Below are positions 58,640-64,000 of a stretch of DNA of 64,000 nucleotides, in pieces. Source of the DNA: Atherinomorus stipes (Eukaryota > Chordata > Actinopteri > Atheriniformes > Atherinidae); the NCBI GenBank assembly GCA_023101725.1, contig JALJCO010003469.1, positions 248,001-312,000 on the forward strand, given 5' to 3'. The notes beneath the pieces were generated by a model. The model saw only the letters and a list, made by a program, of their open reading frames with translations, searched no databases and was not told the origin of the DNA. Numbering within the stretch: the stretch's first letter is position 1; the number at the start of each line of letters is the position of its first letter. Position numbers and translations under genes: made by a program.

Positions 58640-59247
58640 CAGGGATGCCCGATATTATTGGCTGATATTGGCATTAAAATGTGATATCGGAAAATATCGG
58701 TATCAGTTTTTGGGCCGATATTTTGAAAAATGAAATCTTGCGAGATTTTGTGTCTCTAACAAAATCTTGCGAGATTTCATTCTTGTTCTATTAGCGTTGG
58801 TCCAGCATGTAAAAAAGTCCCTGTTATTGTGGAGGAACTTCATATCCCAGCATTCCTTTCAGCATCATGTGACTACAGTGCAGCTGCTGCTGCTACAGAC
58901 TGACTTGCTTTGAAGCTGCTTATAGTATGTCTGGTTTTAAGTTGTTGGTTAAGTTACCAAGTTGTCAGAAACATTATGATAAGCCACATGTTGGCTAATA
59001 CCTGCTAGTATCTGATATCTGGCAGCTAGATCATCAAAATGAACTCCTCTGTCCGAGTTAAGGATATTTTAGGATCTTTGCTCTCAGAGCAGAATATAGT
59101 TGTATCTCTCAGAATATGAGAGATACAACCTCACAGTTCTCTGCATATATCTGTATCGGTTGATATCAGAATTTAAGAATTGGACAATATTGGTATATCG
59201 GCTATTGGTAAAAAAAAAAAAAAAAAAGCCTATATCAAACATCCCTA
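58640..59247. mobile_element. hAT element related to 29417-31197
   Basis: CAGGGATGCCCGATATTATTGG and ATATCAAACATCCCTA ends. It is a shorter derivative without the large fold-back arms. It lies between the N- and C-terminal parts of the P-element-like gene. Confidence 0.7.
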
Positions 59248-59515
59248 TCTTTTTCAGAAATACTAATTAAGACATTTGTCCTTTTTATTACTATATTTAA
59301 TGATGATGTTATTTTTGGTAGTAGTCGGTCTGCCCTGATAGTTTAACCATTTTCATTGCTTGTGAGTTTCTATCTTTTTGATGAAGACTGAGTAATTTTG
59401 TCCTCAAGAACTTGTGAAGAAAAATTCACTTCACATCTTTGAATCAAGAAAATGACAGGGTGCTTTCTTGAGCTATCTTATTAATGATCAGAGTAATGAG
59501 CCTTTTCTTTTGCAG

Positions 59516-60209
59516 GTTCTCGTCTTTTTTCGGCGTCGCCATCTACATCAACGCTCTGATGTTGACGATTCCTGAGATGCTCCAAGGTCAGCAATATGTC
59601 CTCACATACCGGTTTAGCCAGGGAGACTTGGAGCTCAGACCCGTGTGTAGAGCTCATGTTTGTCTATTTAGAATTAATCCTGTAAATGTATTTCGTAAAT
59701 ATGTATTTTTATGTATGTTTTGTGTTTTTTGCTTCAAGGGGTTGGAACAATATTCCCTCCGCACGCCAGTTCCAGGCCATCTTCAGCCGGCTGGTGGTTC
59801 GTAGTGGCGCATCACCGAGCCAGTCGGACAGTGCGGCAGTGCAGGATGATAAAGTGGAGATTTCCTTCCATCTCCATTTGTTAATCTTTCAGCTATTGTG
59901 TGTGCCCACAGTTACCTTCCCACTCTTTATGGAGGCTTGGTTGGCGACGCTCTTGTCTACGTTGCAGCATTTCTTGTGTGGGAAGGGCTCTTCAAAGGTC
60001 GTGGTGTGATGTGTGCCGCACCAGCTTGGTAAATGATGCTGAACCACTTTTGTGCTTTGAAAAATGATGGCTGGCCGGTGATTCCATCAGAGGGCATCGC
60101 GAGGGTGGTGAGAGCAGCAGACCGGGCGATTGGCCAGGCTTCATCAAAGCAAGCCACGGCTGCATTTCCAGTCATACACATTGTCCTGGAAGAGTTTTGC
60201 GCCGGGTAA
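59516..60209 (+). pseudogene. C-terminal part of the P-element/THAP9-like transposase
   Basis: After a TTTTGCAG acceptor, a frame reads YVLTYRFSQGDLEL, the equivalent of the P-element LTYKLSQDHLEL block. A frame from 59740 reads GWNNIPSARQFQAIFSRLVV, the GGxNNNPT-type block. A frame from 59913 reads GGLVGDALVYVAAFLV and, after an in-frame stop at 60030-60032, LKNDGWPVIPSEGIARVVRA, ending at a stop at 60207-60209. These blocks are in the P-element order on the same strand as the THAP exons. A possible small intron lies at about 59644-59738. Frame changes and the stop mark it as decayed. Confidence 0.75.
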
Positions 60210-60367
60210 TTTTTTTTTGGCTTAGGAAGCACATTAAGGAGACACAGTTTGGCATCAGTAACTATTATTCCAACTTATTGTCATCGGTTGTGTCAGTTTT
60301 GAATTGTTGATGATTTTGTCACAGTCAAAGATGCATATTGTGATATATTTTACTGATATTTTGATGT

Positions 60368-60562
60368 TTGTTGGATTTGATTATTGCTGAAGATACAAAT
60401 ATATACTTTTCAGGAAATAATTTACAGGAAATTTTGTCTTCTTTTGAAAGAGAATTAAAAATCCTCAAAACCTGGTTTGATAACAGATTATCACTCAATA
60501 TTTTAAAGAAAAAAATCTGTTTTTTGGAAATTGATTGGGACATTAAAAATATGCAATGCTGA
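60368..60562 (+). pseudogene. Non-LTR reverse-transcriptase fragment
   Basis: The frame reads IAEDTNIYFSGNNLQEIL and LKTWFDNRLSLN, the region around the polymerase A/F-DD box of L2/CR1-like fish LINEs, with the first Asp replaced by Glu. About 65 residues remain. Confidence 0.65.
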
Positions 60563-61035
60563 GATTTAAAGGATGATGGGGGTTAAATATTTGGAAAATA
60601 TTGTTTGGGCAAATTATTCCAAATTTCAGCAGCCTTTCATATTAGCAATTCATTCAAAGCTTCACAGCATCATGAGTCACTTCAACGTTTGAAATGTTTA
60701 GTTTGAAGTTCAGTGAAGCGAGACCTTTAAAGTGCTGATGACATGTTTTGCCATGTTTAAGACGTTCTTCATGATGATCTATGTAACAAAAACAGGCACA
60801 GCTGCATAGATGAGTAATTAGGAAACATCGCTGCATTTCAGCACATCTGACCAGACTGTGGTGCTGTTAGCCGAAACCAGACGCGATGAACGCTCTCAGC
60901 TTTGAAGTCAGTGGACTTCATTGCAGTTTTTAAATTCCTTTTCCAGTTTTACAGACAAACCATAACGACTCAGCCTTCAAATTGTGTTGCCAGTTAATGT
61001 TTAAAAGTTCCTAAGTGCAGCATTAGTTTATTTAA
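60563..61035. other. Spacer without a recognised feature
   Basis: No exon, RNA gene or transposon ends noticed. Confidence 0.35.
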
Positions 61036-61731
61036 AGCAGAACTCAGTAACCTTTTCATCTCAATAAATGCTTTTCAGAATCCCTGTGGGGCTAAAAAAA
61101 AAAGTGTTTACGGAGCGATTCGATTTCCTTCCCTCCCGTCAGTGTCTCTGCCCTGTAACTTCCAAGTCTGCCTGAGCAGACCCGACATCCACCGAACTGC
61201 TTCCTGTGCTGGTTTGTGCCAGAACCAGACTGGAAAATAGTTCTTTAGCTTCCCACCACCTGAACACCAGCTTCTAGCTCTCAAAACCAACTCTTTGCTG
61301 GACCAGAGTGAAGATCCGGTTCACCTAGCTTGTGCTGCCTGGACACTGGGTGAAGCATCACCGAGCCTCACGGCCAAATTGGCTCAGTAATCACTTGTCA
61401 TGTCCACAAAAAGTTATTAAAATTTTGCATTCTTACCTGCTACCCACCAACACCAGAGAAAAATAGAATCCACAGCATAATTGCCTGGTAAAACGTCCCG
61501 CTGCAGGAGACACGGGAATCTGCTTTGAGCTGGGAGACGAGCTGCTGCTGCCAATGTTGCAAAGTAGCATCAACAAGCTAGTAAAAGCTTAGAAAAATAT
61601 TCAGGGATCAAAATAGAGGAAAGACAGGTAGAGAAGACGTCTGTGCTGTGGGGGTGTAGGGGGAGTACGAACTTTGACAGTGAAAGGACGCCACAAGGGG
61701 AAGCCCCGAGCTGAAGTTACTGAGTTCTGCT
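61036..61731. mobile_element. TTAA miniature element
   Basis: AGCAGAACTCAGTAAC at the left and GTTACTGAGTTCTGCT at the right are perfect inverted copies abutting TTAA at 61032-61035 and 61732-61735. No transposase. Confidence 0.85.
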
Positions 61732-61735
61732 TTAA

Positions 61736-62707
61736 GTTTCCTACAGATTCAGAATTTTATTTTGAAGAGGATAAAGAAGCAGGTTGGACTTGCCAGGTAG
61801 CAGTAGGAGCCTCTGCATGTCTCTCCTGTCTACAGCTTCTGTTTACTGGAGCTGTTGAGACTTCGAACACATGGAAGTGCAATCACGTCAGCTGGAGTAT
61901 TCTTTTCAACCATCGTCGCTTAATCACATGGGTCATACGGCTACTGTATGGACAGCTGCTGCTCAGTTATATGAGGACGTCTCCGGTCATCAGATCTCCT
62001 CCAGCTGCTTCCAAAGACGCATCTTTCCATCCATCCTCATCTTTATAAACGGGAACGATCTAAAACTCAACTGGAACCATGTAAGTTGTTATCTTCTCAT
62101 TTTTTAAAAGGCTACTTATTTGCTGCCGCTAGCTGCTTTCTAAAAAAAGAAAAAAAATATATTGTGATAATGTGCACATAATAATACAAGGTATTATTAT
62201 GTGCCGGGTATTATATGTACCGGAGGTTGCCACTTGCTCTGATCTGGTGTTTACAACCCTTTCTGGTTGGGACACACGTCTTCACCAAGGGGCAAACTGC
62301 TGGAGAACAGTGAGCCCACTTCAGTGTTGCACAAAAATTGTAATCCTTTCTTGATCCATTAGGGGCTCCAAAGCAGAGCAAATCCCCACAGACTGCCATG
62401 TTAAAAAGGCCAACTTCACAGCAGAAACAAACATGTTTACAGCCTGATTCAAAAAATCATTTTAGGTTTAATAGGTCAAGTTTAACTTCATGTCAACTGT
62501 GAGGGGGATGAATTTTTTATAACTCATTTAGCTGTTATTTAATCTTGAAATTACACATAATCAGGGGCGTGTTCCTTTGATTGACATGCAGCAGACAGAA
62601 AGCCGACCAGTGGCAAGCTGTAACAAGAGTACCTAACTGCAGCTACAATGGCCGACAAGGGCGCCGCCACATCCAATCCATACAGGAAGTCTCAAGTGGA
62701 AGTTAGT
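61736..62707. other. Spacer with unassigned open frames
   Basis: A frame from 61871 stays open to a GTAAGTTG at about 62081 and could be an exon, but I do not recognise the sequence. Nothing else is apparent to 62707. Confidence 0.3.
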
Positions 62708-63361
62708 TACCCTTATCAAAAAGAAGTGTTCCTTAAGTATGCGTCATTAAGTATATTCAAGTATAGTGGAGCTTTTTCCCCTAAGTGTACTTTTATTTAC
62801 TAAGTACACTGATACGAATGTACTAGCAGTATACTAACAAGTATACTTCTTGGGACTAAATTGGCCCACTTTATTTAAAGTATACTTTCAAGTATACTGA
62901 AAGTAAGGTGTATTGTTAGTTTACTCGTACTAAAACTTAAAGCTTACTTTTCCTTTCAGAAAGTACACTTTCAAGTATACTGAAGTAAACTTTTAAGTAG
63001 ACTAAAAGCAATACACATGATATGAACTGGGGGTTTTCAGTGTGAAAGAGAGAGAGCCCCTAAATCCTACAAGATAGGATTTAAAAACATGAAAGAATGT
63101 ACATCTTGCAGTAGAAACCAGTATGTGTGAAAATGTACTATCAAAGTACTACCATTAAAGTATTTCATTCAAAAGTGTAAATATAAGTATAGGCCAAATA
63201 TACTTAAACGTCTACTATATTTATGAGTAAATGCCAAGTGAACTTGAAGTATATTTCTGATAAGTACATAAACAGTAAACTGAAAGTATACTGTTTTATT
63301 TGAAGTTGCAAATTAGTATACTTAAAGCATACTTGCATGAATTACTTTTCGGGAAGGGTAA
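62708..63361. mobile_element. Palindrome-rich element with AAGTATACTT-type motifs
   Basis: Bounded by TTACCCTTATCAAAAAG and TTTTCGGGAAGGGTAA, an approximate inverted pair. Between them, variants of the self-complementary AAGTATACTT recur many times at irregular spacing, with a plain segment near 63020-63120. No coding capacity. Confidence 0.6.
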
Positions 63362-63509
63362 ACACCGCTAAGAGGATGGTTAGGGTTTGGGGAAGGGTTA
63401 GGGTTAGATTTTAGTAAATTACATAAAGAAGAAACTTCCTGCGTGGATTGGATATATGGCGATGTATCGTGACTGCAGTTGGGTCCCACTCAGCTGTTAG
63501 CTCCTTGCG

Positions 63510-64000
63510 TTTTTTTCTTTTTTTTTTTTCAGGCTTTATTTAAATTTACTACATGTCAAACATTCCAAATCACATTCCTTTCCAAAGAACTGGTATAAGG
63601 AAAACATTTGATTGCATTTAAAACAGAACAAGCTTCCAACATTACAAAAATAATACATTTATATACAAAAAAATAATAATTGCAGGGGATGACATTTCAG
63701 CAGTGTTTCAAGCCTGCTTAAGGACACAGGATTGTACGCTCAAAGAGCAAGAGACTCACATTGTTTCATATAATTGATTTATGGACTGGTTATTCTCTGA
63801 CAACACCTTTAAAGATATTATGTAATTTTTAATTTCATTCTTAAAACAGTAATGTTGGGCTTACCGTTATTCCATTTATTCTTGTGTATCGATGGACATC
63901 TTTCCAAAACATCATTGTGACTGAACAAGAGAAAAAAAGGTGGTCAATTGTTTCATCTTCTGTCCCACAAAAAAATACACGGATTAACTTCAAAACTGAA
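63510..64000 (-). mobile_element. L1-type LINE 3' end, cut by the window edge
   Basis: The poly-A appears as a T run near 63512-63530. On the minus strand the distal part reads VFFCGTEDETIDHLFFSCSV, the L1 ORF2 C-terminal zinc-knuckle-like region. It continues beyond the window. Confidence 0.8.

Noticed and set aside
63378..63414. TTAGGG-like repeats suggesting an interstitial telomere
   Set aside because: Only two or three imperfect units are present (GGTTAGGGTTTGGGG, GGGTTAGGGTTAG); too few to support the claim.
1..64000. CRISPR arrays, tRNA or rRNA genes
   Set aside because: No regularly spaced direct repeats with unique spacers, no cloverleaf with A and B boxes and no rRNA-like stretch were noticed; the sequence is a vertebrate genome.

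Overview
The window is vertebrate nuclear DNA, almost certainly from a teleost fish. Genes are split by introns with GT/AG borders. The spaces between exons are packed with fish-type transposons: hAT and TTAA-flanked miniature elements, L1-, RTE- and L2-like LINEs, a Tc1 remnant and a P-element remnant. The immune gene families present (a GIMAP8-like GTPase and a class II cytokine receptor of the CRFB type) also fit a teleost. I cannot name the species.

Layout: (1) 1-17.2 kb, + strand: agpat3, a complete eight-coding-exon 1-acylglycerol-3-phosphate acyltransferase (377 aa). Two upstream exons (about 2.75 and 6.65 kb) look like its 5' leader and carry a short open frame for a 41-residue membrane peptide. 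A 3' UTR of about 3.3 kb follows. (2) 17.2-23.3 kb: repeat-filled spacer with a Tc1 remnant, a 5'-truncated L1 and a hAT element with a perfect 8-bp target duplication. (3) 23.3-31.8 kb, + strand: a four-exon GIMAP8-like gene. It has one decayed AIG1 domain, one intact AIG1 GTPase domain, a long coiled coil and a glycine-rich hydrophobic tail. (4) 32.4-41.1 kb: a nest of elements with a nearly full-length L1 (minus strand, 14-bp target duplication) inside a TTAA miniature element, itself inside a hAT element. (5) 43.5-54 kb, minus strand: a seven-coding-exon IFNAR2-like class II cytokine receptor (463 aa) whose introns hold many transposons. (6) 55.1-60.2 kb, + strand: a THAP-domain gene matching P-element/THAP9 transposase at both ends but without a recognisable catalytic core. 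(7) 60.3-64 kb: LINE fragments, another TTAA element, an array of palindromic AAGTATACTT-type motifs, and the 3' end of another L1 cut by the window edge.

The host genes are separate units, not an operon. AGPAT3 is a lipid enzyme; the GIMAP-like and IFNAR2-like proteins belong to immune families. AGPAT3 and IFNAR2 both lie on human chromosome 21q22, so their proximity here may be old synteny. The least ordinary items are the tandem pseudo-GTPase/GTPase GIMAP, the possible leader microprotein of agpat3, a set of TTAA miniature elements with related ends, and the layered L1/MITE/hAT insertion. All exon borders were read by eye from reading frame, splice signals and family resemblance; no alignment was run.
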